Below are positions 18,803-28,222 of a stretch of DNA of 64,000 nucleotides, in pieces. The notes under the pieces are model-generated. The model was not told the DNA's origin, searched no databases, and worked only from the letters and a program-made list of their open reading frames with translations. The translations under genes and the position numbers were made by a program. Origin of the DNA: Proteobacteria bacterium UBA981 (GTDB lineage: Bacteria; Pseudomonadota; Gammaproteobacteria; Ga0077536); NCBI GenBank assembly GCA_002292285.1, contig DBBP01000032.1:25247-89246 (forward strand). The letters are read 5' to 3'. Each line of letters begins with the position of its first letter. Position 1 is the first letter of the stretch.

Positions 18803-19333
18803 ATGAATTGGGAAGCCCTTGGGGCGGTGAGCGAAATTGTGGGCGCGGCGGGCGTCATGATCACGCTGCTCTATCTCGCTCTTCAAATTCGGCATGCATC
18901 TAGGTTATCCGAGGCCCAGTCGCATACGACTAGCGTCAACGATCTTCTTCCTTTTCTTCAGTGGCAAATTCAAGACAAAGATTTTGCGAGAATTTATAGA
19001 GACGGGCTACTGGATTTTGAGTCACTGTCTCCGGAAGACCGAATGCAATTCAGCCAGGCGTTCTATTACTTGATGTATGCCTTTAAAGACATATGTGAAG
19101 CCAATAGTCGCGGACTTATGGATCAACCAACGTATGAGGCTTGGTACGAATATATAGGCCGAATGTTAAAAATGCCCGGTGGCCAAATATGGTGGTCCGA
19201 AGCGCAAGCAGATTGGCCCGTCATCCGCGAGCGTGTAGATAACGCCATTTTAAATGCGCGCCCTATCTCTGAGTTAATGCCCATCATTTGGGCGTCCGAA
19301 AATGCGCTTATTGATCAGACAGGAAGCGAATAA
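18803..19333 (+). CDS. Conserved membrane-anchored hypothetical protein
   Basis: 176 residues with one hydrophobic helix at about 8-28 (I-V-G-A-A-G-V-M-I-T-L-L-Y-L-A-L-Q-I-R), then a soluble helical region with repeated W and Y residues. This pattern (short N-terminus, 'EIVGA..V..TL.YLA.QIR') is a recurrent uncharacterised family in marine gammaproteobacteria, recalled without a function. No neighbour suggests a role. Confidence 0.75.
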   Translation: MNWEALGAVSEIVGAAGVMITLLYLALQIRHASRLSEAQSHTTSVNDLLPFLQWQIQDKDFARIYRDGLLDFESLSPEDRMQFSQAFYYLMYAFKDICEANSRGLMDQPTYEAWYEYIGRMLKMPGGQIWWSEAQADWPVIRERVDNAILNARPISELMPIIWASENALIDQTGSE

Positions 19334-19689
19334 AGATACACAACCCGATGACCTGAGCGAACTCCTTGGTGGTTAGCTTTGGAGACTGTCGGGAATACGG
19401 CCCTAGCCAAAAAAGGTCTGCTTGCCGGTCAATAGCGGACGTCAGCTAGAGGGATCGAGATCGACACTATCGGCCAGGAACGGCCAAAACAACCTCCGGA
19501 CTCTCTAGGTTTTTGCAATAAAGCCATTGTTGGTTCCCACGTGAGCATTCTCGACCCGAGCCAACAATACGTTACAAAACTACGGTGGGGACCGACGGGC
19601 CGAGTAATTATTCGCATGAGTGGTTGATAAACTGAATCTCATCTATATACTAGTAGGTAGTTAAATGAAGAGGCAGGCAGTACAGCGTT
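19334..19689. other. Intergenic region upstream of the TetR operon
   Basis: About 355 bases without a gene. Contains a degenerate 'CCGGTCAATAGCGGAC' motif at 19425-19440, related to copies elsewhere in the window, and the dyad annotated at 19643-19660. Confidence 0.5.
19643..19660. promoter_or_regulatory. Candidate TetR operator (18-bp dyad)
   Basis: Dyad centred between 19651 and 19652 with 7 of 9 base pairs symmetric; the core TACTAGTA is a perfect palindrome. It lies 30 bases before the TetR start codon, in an AT-rich stretch suitable for a promoter, as expected for autoregulation. Confidence 0.45.
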
Positions 19690-20223
19690 ATGTCAGATAC
19701 AAGAACCAAAATACTGGATGTTGCTGAGAAGTTAACCCAAACCAACGGTTTCAATGGTTTCAGCTACATTGATTTAGCTAACGAAATAGGGATTAAGACC
19801 TCCAGCATTCACTACCATTTCAAGCGTAAAGACGATTTAGCGGCGGCACTCGTCGAACGCGTACATGAGCAACATGCGGAGGGCTTCCGTGCTATGGAGG
19901 TCAGTAATGAGTCAATTGATGCGCGTTTGCGGGCGGTGATTGCGTATTTCCAGGACTATATTGCGAATCAGAGGTACTGCTTGTGCGGCATGATCGCAGT
20001 CGAACTTCAGTCTGTCAGCACTCGTGTTGCAAAGCTCGTGCAAGCCTATTTCAGAGATTTCCAGGCTTGGTTGAAACGCCAGTTCGAACTCGCTGGTAAG
20101 GAGGATTCCGAGCGCTTAGCCATCGGATTTCTAAGTGCTTTGGAAGGATCTCTTCTCCTCGGGCGTCTCAATGGCGATCCCGGCATAATTTCCAATGCAC
20201 TCGCGGGCTATGTTTCGACGTAG
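19690..20223 (+). CDS. TetR-family transcriptional regulator
   Basis: 177 residues. The N-terminal helix-turn-helix has I-L-D-V-A-E-K-L, T-N-G-F-N-G-F-S-Y, D-L-A-N-E-I-G-I-K and S-I-H-Y-H-F; the C-terminal ligand domain is short and resembles the TetR_C_13/AcrR-like type. Normally a repressor released by a hydrophobic effector. It heads a same-strand run (20274, 20903, 21682) that it probably controls, and a dyad operator lies just upstream. A 50-base gap separates it from the next gene. Confidence 0.93.
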   Translation: MSDTRTKILDVAEKLTQTNGFNGFSYIDLANEIGIKTSSIHYHFKRKDDLAAALVERVHEQHAEGFRAMEVSNESIDARLRAVIAYFQDYIANQRYCLCGMIAVELQSVSTRVAKLVQAYFRDFQAWLKRQFELAGKEDSERLAIGFLSALEGSLLLGRLNGDPGIISNALAGYVST

Positions 20224-20273
20224 CCTTTTTTTTGATGCCATTAACTATAGATATATAGATAGATGGTCTTCTT

Positions 20274-20774
20274 ATGAAGCATCCAAAGTTACTTTTTTCT
20301 TTGGCGGTGGTGTTAACCATCGTGACCCAAAGCATCAGCGCAACTCCCAAACCCTCAACAGAAAGGAAACAAATCATGTCAACCATTGAAACCAAAGCCG
20401 ACGAACAGCAAAGCTTTGAAGAATACGAAGCGGTCGCAAAAGCACTGCAACCTTATATTGAGGCCGCACGCACTGGCGACGGGAAAGTAAGCCGCTCAGC
20501 CTTCATGGACCATGCCCACATTGTGGGCTCAATAAACGGAGAGTATTACAAACCGGACGCCGACGCATTTGCCGAAATCGTCTCGCAGAGTGGTCCGTCA
20601 CCAGACGTCAAGCATCTAATCGTTTGGATTGATGTTTCAGGCCCTGCCGCTGCCGCGAAAGTCGAATTCATCAATTGGGGTGGCTTTCGCTACACAGACT
20701 TCTTTGTGCTCTACCGTAAAGACGGTGAGTGGAAGATCAGTGGCAAAGTCTACAACTCTCACTCAAACAATTAG
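20274..20774 (+). CDS. NTF2-like/lumazine-binding-fold protein, possibly exported
   Basis: 166 residues from ATG 20274. Residues 1-23 look like a signal peptide (hydrophobic core L-L-F-S-L-A-V-V-L-T-I-V, then S-I-S-A). Residues 40-160 match the Lumazine_bd_2/SnoaL-like NTF2 fold (pattern Y-I-E-A-A-R-T-G-D, then H-A-H-I-V-G). An internal ATG at 20376 has AAGGAAAC at good spacing and would give a cytoplasmic form, so both starts are possible. Members in catabolic operons are often small isomerases or binding proteins. Second gene of the TetR-SDR-GST run. Confidence 0.8.
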   Translation: MKHPKLLFSLAVVLTIVTQSISATPKPSTERKQIMSTIETKADEQQSFEEYEAVAKALQPYIEAARTGDGKVSRSAFMDHAHIVGSINGEYYKPDADAFAEIVSQSGPSPDVKHLIVWIDVSGPAAAAKVEFINWGGFRYTDFFVLYRKDGEWKISGKVYNSHSNN

Positions 20775-20902
20775 CAACTCCTAGTTACGCACAATCGGCA
20801 ATCGTCGTGAGCCAAGCGCTTAGCAGCACCATCCAAATCGGTGTTGATAGCTCCGTGTCTAAATATGCGTTCGATATCAAAACGATCAAATAAGGAAACC
20901 TC

Positions 20903-21640
20903 ATGTCCACAAATCAACCAATTTGCACCATTGTTGGGGCTGGCGAAGGCCTTGGCCGTTCGCTTGCGAAGAAATTCGCCAGCGAGGGCTTCGACATCGC
21001 CCTCATCTCTCGTTCAGAGAGCACAGCCGAACCTATCCTCGAGATGATTCAGCAAGAAAACACCAAGGTCACTGCGCGTTTTATTGCCGCCGACGTTACC
21101 GAGACAAAATCTCTGGAATCAGCGTTCAGCAAAATTCAAACAGATTGGGGTGAGGTATCAACCTTGCTGTATACCGCGCGCGGAGAATTCATCGCCTATG
21201 AGCCGCTGGATCTTCCGTACGAGGTGCTGGAGAAGATATTTCAAATCGAGGTTATGGGGCCCTTTGTGGCTGCCAAAGCGGTACTACCGAGCATGATTGA
21301 GCGCCAACAAGGGCACATTTTCTTTTCAAGTGCCACCGCTGCCTTTCGCGGTTCTGCCAAGTACCCTCACTATGCCGTGGGCAAATTTGGTATGCGCGCG
21401 CTGTCCCAAAGTCTGGCTAAAGCTTACGCCAAGGACGGAATTCATGTTGCGCACATGCGGCTCGATCTCGACCTCGACGTGCCGCTAATGCGAGACATCT
21501 ACGCCAACTCTGACCATGAACCGAATCTGGTTGATCCGGACGATGTGGCTCAGGCCTTTTGGCTTACTCATCAACAACCCAAAACAGCTTGGAGTAACGA
21601 GGTCGAACTTCGCCCCTTCACCGAGGCTTGGACGTACTAG
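20903..21640 (+). CDS. SDR-family oxidoreductase
   Basis: 245 residues. The cofactor loop is V-G-A-G-E-G-L-G, the NNAG motif is replaced by Y-T-A-R-G, and the catalytic Ser (F-S-S-A-T) and Y-A-V-G-K are intact. This variant resembles the YdfG/fabG-like SDRs annotated as glucose/ribitol-type dehydrogenases. Ribosome-binding site AAGGAAA. Third gene of the TetR-led run, 41 bases before the GST start. Confidence 0.9.
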   Translation: MSTNQPICTIVGAGEGLGRSLAKKFASEGFDIALISRSESTAEPILEMIQQENTKVTARFIAADVTETKSLESAFSKIQTDWGEVSTLLYTARGEFIAYEPLDLPYEVLEKIFQIEVMGPFVAAKAVLPSMIERQQGHIFFSSATAAFRGSAKYPHYAVGKFGMRALSQSLAKAYAKDGIHVAHMRLDLDLDVPLMRDIYANSDHEPNLVDPDDVAQAFWLTHQQPKTAWSNEVELRPFTEAWTY

Positions 21641-21681
21641 CCGCGCCAACCCAGCTAAGCGAACGTAAAGGAAGAACTACC

Positions 21682-22320
21682 ATGATTGATTTATATACCT
21701 GGCCAACACCCAATGGATTCAAAGTCTCTGTAGCGCTCGAAGAAATGGCTTTGCCCTACACCGTAAAACCCATAGACATTGATACTGGTGAGCAAAAGCA
21801 ACCGGCGTATCTTTCCATTAACCCAAATGGCCGAGTTCCAGCAATTGTCGACCGACACAACGATGATTTTGCAGTCTTCGAATCCGGGGCTATCTTAGTT
21901 TACTTGGCTGAGAAGAGCCGTAAACTCCTACCGACTGACATTAAGGGCCGCTCGCAGGTCCTTCAGTGGCTGATGTTCCAAATGGGTGGCCTCGGTCCCA
22001 TGCAGGGTCAAGCGGTCACGTTCCTAAAGTACTTTCCCGAGCGAGTGCAGCCAGCGATTGACCGATACCAACAAGAAACCCTCCGGTTGTATGGTGTATT
22101 GGACCGGCACCTTGCAGCCAACGAGTTTTTGGCCGGTGAGTTTTCTATTGCTGATATTGCGAACTGGTGTTGGGTACGTATCTACCCAAATGCAGAGATA
22201 GAAATCAGTAATTTTCCGAATGTGAGTCGTTGGAATGATCAAATCCAGGCGCGTCCGGCTTCGGCAAAAGGCGTCACAGTGCCTAGCAAGATGGAACTCT
22301 CAGAAAAGCGCTTTGACTAG
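21682..22320 (+). CDS. Nu-class (YfcG-like) glutathione S-transferase
   Basis: 212 residues. T-P-N-G-F-K-V at about 8-14, then N-P-N-G-R-V-P-A-I and V-F-E-S-G-A-I-L-V-Y-L-A, as in YfcG/YghU relatives that act as GSH-dependent disulfide reductases and peroxidases. I use ATG 21682, with AAAGGAAG upstream, instead of the longer frame. It closely resembles the GST at 38469-39149, suggesting duplication or a shared family. Last gene of the TetR-led run. Confidence 0.93.
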   Translation: MIDLYTWPTPNGFKVSVALEEMALPYTVKPIDIDTGEQKQPAYLSINPNGRVPAIVDRHNDDFAVFESGAILVYLAEKSRKLLPTDIKGRSQVLQWLMFQMGGLGPMQGQAVTFLKYFPERVQPAIDRYQQETLRLYGVLDRHLAANEFLAGEFSIADIANWCWVRIYPNAEIEISNFPNVSRWNDQIQARPASAKGVTVPSKMELSEKRFD

Positions 22321-22444
22321 AGCATGTTGAGAATTCCCGCTCGCGCAACAGTATCAAATTGTCAACACAATCAGTAACTTCTAACGAAACAACCGCGAAT
22401 TTTTTGCGCGAATGCGCGAGATAGAGCGGCAAGGGTTATTAAGT

Positions 22445-22884
22445 ATGTCTTCAGTAGCTAGCACCTGGGGCTTGTACACAATCATGTTTCTTGGTGGAGT
22501 TGGTATTTCAACCATGGCGGCACTTAACAGGGCCAAAGGGGACAGATTTATTTCACGAATCCCGAACCCAATTTGGATCTAAATTCGCAACTCAAAAGAA
22601 TTATTGGGTTTTTCGCTTTGGGCTTCTGGGACCCGTGAAATAAATCTGTCCCCTTTGGCTGCTTCTCTTTCTATGCGTTTGCAGCGACCTTTATCACCCC
22701 TCGCATTGGCGTTGGAAATGTGGTCGCGTTTGTTCTGCTCGGCCGGTTGTTTGCATTGGGGATAATTGGCCACTTTGGTCTGCTAGGTGCGCTACAGTTT
22801 TCCTTTACTTTGAAACGCGCACTTGGACTTGTTTTGATGGCTATCGGTGTCTTCCTGGTTCGTAAGCCAGTTTCCGAACTGTAA
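22445..22884 (+). pseudogene. YdcZ-type (DMT superfamily) transporter gene split by a palindromic element
   Basis: Codons 22445-22534 read a YdcZ-like N-terminal helix ending L-N-R-A. Codons 22657-22881 read the C-terminal part: Y-A-F-A-A-T-F-I-T-P-R-I-G-V, F-V-L-L-G-R-L-F-A, H-F-G-L-L-G-A and a final helix. The expected middle part (about 50-70 residues) is missing, and the junction is occupied exactly by the inverted repeat at 22532-22659. The first frame stops inside the element. The two halves belong to one family, so this is one gene disrupted by insertion plus deletion. Non-functional as it stands. Confidence 0.8.
22532..22659. repeat. 26-bp inverted repeat element (GGGGACAG family) inside the transporter pseudogene
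   Basis: 22532-22557 and 22634-22659 are exact reverse complements (26 bp), with a 76-base interior that itself can pair (AACCCAAT with ATTGGGTT). The arm begins GCCAAA and continues with GGGGACAGATTTATTT. The ends resemble those flanking RAYT-type transposases; no transposase frame remains, so this is MITE-like. Confidence 0.85.
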
Positions 22885-23131
22885 TCAGAGGGCGCTGGTG
22901 CCGTGATCCACAAAATTCGTAATCGGATCCGTACCGCCGCTATGGGCACGAAGCGGCGGTTGTGCGATCCCGGTTAATCGGCCGTTACGAAGCGGCAGCG
23001 ACATCCTAACGTTTGCAATCAAAAATCAGGACGAAGGGATTAAATTTCGCTTACCACTCAATTTTTATTCCTCCGTCCCGTTTATGAGTTTTACGCGAAG
23101 AAACCGGCTCTACGTACCAGCGGGTTCTGAA

Positions 23132-24307
23132 CTAACTTCGCAATGCCCGAAAGAAATTCCGAATGTCAGCAGTCAGCGTCTCCGGTTCCTCCATCGGCGC
23201 GAAATGTCCGCCCGGCGACATCATTGTCCAATGTTGCAAATTGTAATATCGCTCAGCCCAACTCTTTGGCATAAAGAACGCTTCGCCTGAGTAGGCGCCC
23301 ACCCCAACCGGTGCTTCAACCACCGGGTGCCGCCCATGCGACGGCTGCCACTGGTTGTGAGTGCACTCATAGTAGTAACGCGCCGTTGTTCCGTATGATT
23401 GTGTAAACCAATAAATGCTAAATCCGGTCAGCAGCTCATCCTTAGTGAACCGACTTTCGACATCACCTCCGCAATCACTCCAGGCGCGTCGTTTTTCCAG
23501 TAGCCAAGCGCACAGTCCGGCCGGCGAATCGTTCATGGCGTAAGCGATGGTCTGCGGCCGGGTTGATTGAATGGCCGAGTAGCCGCTGCCATCGAGGAAA
23601 AAACTCTGGTTCTGCGCGTACCACCCTGACTCTTCCTCCGCGAATTCCGACTCGTCCGGTAGCGTATCAATTGGCTCGTTGAACAAAGTGAGTGGGGCCA
23701 TCAACAGGACGTATACGCCGATCATGTGATCGGCGTACTTATGCCCCAACTGCGCCGTGGTCAATGATCCCCAATCACCGCCGCCGGCGGCAAACTTGTC
23801 GTAGCCCAAAACATCCCGCATGAGCGAAACCCATATATCGGCACTACGCCAGAAATTGATGCCAGTGGATGTCAGCGGTGTGGAAAAACCGAAGCCGGGC
23901 ACGGAGGGTACGATCACATCAAAAGAATCATTGGGATCGCCGCCATAAGCTGCCGGATCCGTCAACGGGCCAATGACTTTATGCCAATCCCAGAACGTCC
24001 ACGGCCATCCGTGAGTCAAAATCAGCGGCATGGGATTCGGACCCTTACCTTTTTCGTACATAAAATGGATCGGTATCCCGTCGATGGTGGTCTTGAAGTT
24101 TGCCGCGCTGTTAATTTGCGCTTCGTGCGCGCGCCAGTCGTAATCGGTCGCCCAGTAATCCAGAAGTTCCTGCAAATATTCTGCGTTGGTACCAAATCCC
24201 CAGTCGTCGTTGGCAAATTCTGGCGCAAGACGGGTTCGCTGCAGGCGTGCGCGAAGGTCGATCAGATCCGCGTCTGGTATGTCGATCGTGAATGGTTCGT
24301 AACTCAT
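23132..24307 (-). CDS. Epoxide hydrolase, EHN-domain (microsomal type)
   Basis: 391 residues. N-terminal EHN domain (P-F-T-I-D-I-P-D-A-D-L-x-D-L-x-x-R-L), then an alpha/beta hydrolase with oxyanion motif H-G-W-P-W, nucleophile Asp in G-G-G-D-W-G-S, two Tyr-rich cap segments (R-Y-Y-Y-E) and the catalytic His in G-G-H-F-A-P. This is the layout of microsomal/juvenile-hormone-type epoxide hydrolases, which open epoxides to vicinal diols. In bacteria these occur in terpene (limonene-like) or xenobiotic degradation. It fits with the nearby oxygenases that could make epoxides. Confidence 0.94.
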   Translation of the reverse strand: MSYEPFTIDIPDADLIDLRARLQRTRLAPEFANDDWGFGTNAEYLQELLDYWATDYDWRAHEAQINSAANFKTTIDGIPIHFMYEKGKGPNPMPLILTHGWPWTFWDWHKVIGPLTDPAAYGGDPNDSFDVIVPSVPGFGFSTPLTSTGINFWRSADIWVSLMRDVLGYDKFAAGGGDWGSLTTAQLGHKYADHMIGVYVLLMAPLTLFNEPIDTLPDESEFAEEESGWYAQNQSFFLDGSGYSAIQSTRPQTIAYAMNDSPAGLCAWLLEKRRAWSDCGGDVESRFTKDELLTGFSIYWFTQSYGTTARYYYECTHNQWQPSHGRHPVVEAPVGVGAYSGEAFFMPKSWAERYYNLQHWTMMSPGGHFAPMEEPETLTADIRNFFRALRS

Positions 24308-24335
24308 GACAGAACCCCCTTCCGCTGGAGAATGT

Positions 24336-24360
24336 GAATTCGGGACAGTTTACTTAATTC
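24336..24360 (+). repeat. REP-like core (GGGACAGTTTACTTAATTC)
   Basis: A single half-palindrome copy of the repeat family: GAATTCGGGACAGTTT and then ACTTAATTC. It carries GGGACAG with three G instead of four. No paired partner in this region. Confidence 0.6.
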
Positions 24361-24566
24361 GCCTTTCTGATTCCGGGTTCATGGTCGCGCCGCTCTGACG
24401 CAGTAACGTCTGCCATTCCGTACTGAGCAAGAAAGGGAGCGAGGGGATCGAATTCGTCTCGGAACGTTTGGTTTGAGGCTGGACTACTAGCCCGTACGCG
24501 CTCAATCTAATGCATGATCAGGCGCTCGAGTCCGACACTTGACCGCCCCTTCACCTCGACACTACG

Positions 24567-24607
<41 letters not shown>

Positions 24608-24900
24608 GGGCAGACAAACGTCTCACGGAAGGTCGCTAATGGGCACTCTTCAGTTTATTGCGGCGAGCAACGAAACAACTATTCACGGCCGGTAGGCAGA
24701 CAGTCGAATTCAATCCCGATCGGGCAGCAGCCGGCCAAAAGCGAACATACGACGCTCCTGAAAACAGCGAACTGAAGGTCCGCTTTGCCGCACGAAATAT
24801 CGATAACATCGTCACATCGCGGTGCCGAGAGGTTTCTACGTTGATCTTGAATAGGCGCTTCAGGTCCAAGATATTCGAATGGAAGTTTGAATGTCGCGTG

Positions 24901-25974
24901 TTACTCGGCCGCGAGCGGGGCCTGTTCGGCCTTCAACATGCGATCGAAGGCGCGGCGTGCTTGGACACGCGCCTCGTCGGACTTCATGTTGAGTAATGTG
25001 CGCTCAGGATTAGCCTCAAGCGCCGACTGCTGGGCTTCCAGGAATTCCAGATCCTCCAGGAACGTGTCGGCGATCTCCTGATACAGCGTCTCGGTCGCCT
25101 GCGGTTCGTCCTGTCGGTAGCCGTTGGCCGCCGTCCAGAAGTAAAAGCAACTGTTCTCGGTTTCCGGCGTAGCCCCGTGATAAATCCGTAACGAAAAGCC
25201 GCCGGGCTGAGCGCGATTTTCTTCCGCGCCGCAGCCCACTTCAAGCGCACCCGTCCACTGGATCACACTGGCCGGCACCATGTATTCGAAATCCTGCCAG
25301 CGATCGACCGTGACGCCGTCGCCAAACCCAGCGGCGCGCACATAAGTCGGCGGCGGCGTGATGCCGAGCATCCAGCGGATGTAGTGGACACCCATGTCGG
25401 TACGCTTCACTTCCATGCGCGCATTTACCTGATCCATCCTGGAGCCGCCGCCGATTGTCTTGCGATGGATATAGGGAATGTGCGTCAGGTCCATCAGATT
25501 GTCGATCAGCAGCATGTAGTTGCATTTGATGTGATACATGCCGTGCTTGTGCGGCCAGTTCGCGTGATCGTCGTTCCACGGATAATCGACAATCGCGCTT
25601 TCGTCGGCGAGCCCGGGGTCGCCCATCCAGATCCACACGAATTCCTGCCGCTCGACCACTGGATAGCTGCGGACGCGGGCTTGTTTCGGGATCTTTGCTT
25701 GGCCTGGAATTCCCACGCACATGCCGTCGCCGCCGAAAGTCAATCCGTGATAGCCGCATCGCAGCCCTTCGGGTACCACCTCACCTAATCGCAGCGGAGT
25801 CGCCCGGTGGCAGCAGCGATCCTCCAATGCATAGACACAACCCCCGGCATCACGAAACAGCACGATCTCCTCGTTGAGAAGTGTGCGGGCGAACGGCGTG
25901 TCGCCGATCTCGTTTGACCAGGCCGCCTGATACCAGGCGTTGTGGACGAAGGGTGCGTTCGCTTGGGAACTCAT
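24901..25974 (-). CDS. Rieske non-haem iron oxygenase, catalytic subunit (VanA-like)
   Basis: 357 residues from ATG 25974, where AAGGAG lies about 8 bases upstream; the frame extends 15 codons further without homology. The Rieske domain has Cys-x-His in D-R-C-C-H-R and Cys-x2-His in C-G-Y-H-G. The mononuclear iron site is D-N-L-M-D-L-T-H-I-P-Y-I-H, with D/H/H ligands. Vanillate demethylases and related O-demethylases have this size and C-terminal end. They hydroxylate or demethylate aromatics with O2, taking electrons from a separate reductase, which is not found in this window. Confidence 0.93.
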   Translation of the reverse strand: MSSQANAPFVHNAWYQAAWSNEIGDTPFARTLLNEEIVLFRDAGGCVYALEDRCCHRATPLRLGEVVPEGLRCGYHGLTFGGDGMCVGIPGQAKIPKQARVRSYPVVERQEFVWIWMGDPGLADESAIVDYPWNDDHANWPHKHGMYHIKCNYMLLIDNLMDLTHIPYIHRKTIGGGSRMDQVNARMEVKRTDMGVHYIRWMLGITPPPTYVRAAGFGDGVTVDRWQDFEYMVPASVIQWTGALEVGCGAEENRAQPGGFSLRIYHGATPETENSCFYFWTAANGYRQDEPQATETLYQEIADTFLEDLEFLEAQQSALEANPERTLLNMKSDEARVQARRAFDRMLKAEQAPLAAE

Positions 25975-26260
25975 GATGGGTCTCCTTGCTGGCGGATTCG
26001 CGCTCCGATCAGCAATCACAATGGTCTTGATGAAGGAATCATAAGTTATTTGCGCACACTAGATGCCCCGACCGTTCCGTCGGCGCGCCTTTCCGAACGA
26101 CGGCTTATGTCAACAGCAGACGTTGGACTATTTGCGTTTCCAAGGTCCGGAGTGGGCACCTTGGAGATGGCCGAGACCTGGGACTGAGGGACAGCTTTCC
26201 TGAAAGCCATCGTAGTTCAACCGGCAGCGTCAGGCTCTGATCGGCCAAAAAGAGATGTTT

Positions 26261-26692
26261 CTATGCTTTGCCGACCACACCACTAACTAACGCTACCAAT
26301 AAACCAAGCAACACAAATGCGCCGACTTTATGTTGTAGGTGGTCTAGATGGTCGAACTTATCCCAGTTCTTCGAATGAGCTGCATCACGCCTCTTGAACA
26401 CGAGTAGAACGCAGTAAAAATTAGCAGTAATTGCTACCAGTCCCGAAACCAGCATGACGTAAAAGGACGTGCCAGTCGGAGTTGTGTTACTCCACATCCA
26501 CACGCCCGTCATCAGTACAACGAGGATTGCGGGAACTTCTATAAACTTGTCAACGCGAACATGTAAGTCTGCCAAGGTCAGGTGAGCACTTCGATCGCCA
26601 GCCAATAAAGCTCGTTCGAACAACGCTTCTGTAACCACGCAGCCGAGCCAAATGGTTGCGAAGCCAAAATGCAATGCGAGAACTGTGCTCAT
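26261..26692 (-). CDS. Small integral membrane protein, about four helices
   Basis: 143 residues with hydrophobic segments near 1-22, 52-66, 76-97 and 121-141 and a charged loop rich in D, H and K at about 98-120. It resembles small CopD/DUF2269-like membrane proteins by helix count, but I cannot assign a family. The context (oxygenase, hypothetical genes) gives no clue. Confidence 0.7.
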   Translation of the reverse strand: MSTVLALHFGFATIWLGCVVTEALFERALLAGDRSAHLTLADLHVRVDKFIEVPAILVVLMTGVWMWSNTTPTGTSFYVMLVSGLVAITANFYCVLLVFKRRDAAHSKNWDKFDHLDHLQHKVGAFVLLGLLVALVSGVVGKA

Positions 26693-26936
26693 TTATTACC
26701 TCAGGCTATGTCCAAATTATGGTATCCGAGTTTCAATGTATGAAAACGCGGTCGACTTCAGCTATGGGCACACCTCAACTAGTCGAAGCGCAATACTCAG
26801 CATCAGCTTTCCCGTTAGCAGTCGTTTTCTGGACCGTACTTTTTGTCCCTGATCGGCCAATACCGGAACTAGCGATAGAGGTGAATACTCGTCCAAATCC
26901 TCGGCAGCTTGCGCGAAACCAGTGTCTACCGTTTGG

Positions 26937-27461
26937 CTAGGAAACCCGTTTGGCAGAGATAGTTCCTTCGAGAAACCAGGTTTTCCCACCATCGAAGCTC
27001 TGCGTCATTGACCACTCGATACTATCTTTCTGAATATCGAAGAAGCGCACTTTCGCCATGACAGATTGATCAGGTGTCACGTTAATGATCGCATCGAAGT
27101 GTCCTTCACCATCTATGAACTGTCCACGAAACGATTCCGTACGGGTTTGCCGAAGCGAGAACATGAACCCCATTTCCCACATATTAGTCTCGGGACAAAA
27201 CGTCCGCAGGGTGACGGCATAGGATACTTCCTCTCCGTCTGGTGAAAGCTCGGCAAAATCATCAAACACCATCCGCCCGTTATCTAAATGGTGCGCTCGC
27301 CATCTGGCTTTATTTTCAGACACTAGTGTCCCATCAGGTAAATAACGTCTACGGATTGCAGCCCAGTTACCTATGATGAAGTCGAACTCCTTCATTTGGG
27401 ATGGCTGAGGACCCAGGGGTTCCAGAGCTACTTGAGTCTTCTCTGCTTCCGCATCTGTCAT
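26937..27461 (-). CDS. Lipocalin-like/DUF1579-type hypothetical protein
   Basis: 174 residues from ATG 27461 (60 bases inside the longer frame). Pattern D-F-I-I-G-N-W, then R-Y-L-P-D-G-T and repeated aromatic/charged beta-strand pairs, consistent with a small beta-barrel of the DUF1579 kind. The function of that group is unknown, although some bind hydrophobic ligands. The assignment is by pattern only. Confidence 0.72.
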   Translation of the reverse strand: MTDAEAEKTQVALEPLGPQPSQMKEFDFIIGNWAAIRRRYLPDGTLVSENKARWRAHHLDNGRMVFDDFAELSPDGEEVSYAVTLRTFCPETNMWEMGFMFSLRQTRTESFRGQFIDGEGHFDAIINVTPDQSVMAKVRFFDIQKDSIEWSMTQSFDGGKTWFLEGTISAKRVS

Positions 27462-27667
27462 TTCATATGCTCCGATTTCATTGTGACCTTGAGGTTCACG
27501 TGCGGTCCGGCGTCGACCCAATCTCCGACGAGGCCATGAGGCAAGTTACGGATTTTTGAGCCCAAAGAAAGACCATGGCCTCGTTAGATTTATCACCTTC
27601 AAGTAAGTATAGAGAGCAATAATAGTTATTACCGCCTATATGGATTAGAGAGTGGTAGCATTCAGAT

Positions 27668-28222
27668 ATGGACAGCACCGCACTCAATGGCGTGTTACGA
27701 ACGGGAACCCCTGCTGCGCCCGGTACTCTCGTGTTATTGGAAGGATTTCTTAACACGTGGTCCGGCGAGCTGGATATTGACGATTTACACACCGTGAAGT
27801 CTGCGGAAGCGTGGCTAAGAAGCGTCCCACTTTGGACGGGATCAAAGAAGCTCACATCCGAACAACATCAAAAAATCGTCAAGTTCCGCAGTGACCTGCG
27901 GTCGTGGATTTTGGATAAGGGAAATACTCAGCCACCGAATGAATTGGCCGCAGAAATTTCATTCCGAGCCGAATTTCGTTCGGAGGGCGATGTTCGTTTT
28001 TTACCGGCAGACGTAGGCTACGACGGTGTCATAGGCATGCTGATCAAGGTGATTTCGGAAAGTCAGCAGAACGGGACTTGGAACCGTTTTAAGTGCTGCG
28101 ATCTGCCTACCTGCGGATGGGCGTACTTTGACTCAACGCGAAGTCGAACCAAGCGTTGGTGCTCAATGAAGACTTGCGGCTCTCGCCACAAGGCGAGGGA
28201 ATATTACAAACGCAAGCGGTAG
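27668..28222 (+). CDS. CGNR zinc-finger domain regulator (ABATE family)
   Basis: 184 residues. The C-terminal 45 residues are a clear CGNR zinc finger: F-K-C-C-D-L-P-T-C-G-W-A-Y-F-D, then R-W-C-S-M-K-T-C-G-S-R-H-K. The N-terminal ABATE-like domain is about 120 residues. These proteins are thought to be DNA-binding regulators. It diverges from the hypothetical gene at 26937, which could be its target. Confidence 0.92.
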   Translation: MDSTALNGVLRTGTPAAPGTLVLLEGFLNTWSGELDIDDLHTVKSAEAWLRSVPLWTGSKKLTSEQHQKIVKFRSDLRSWILDKGNTQPPNELAAEISFRAEFRSEGDVRFLPADVGYDGVIGMLIKVISESQQNGTWNRFKCCDLPTCGWAYFDSTRSRTKRWCSMKTCGSRHKAREYYKRKR

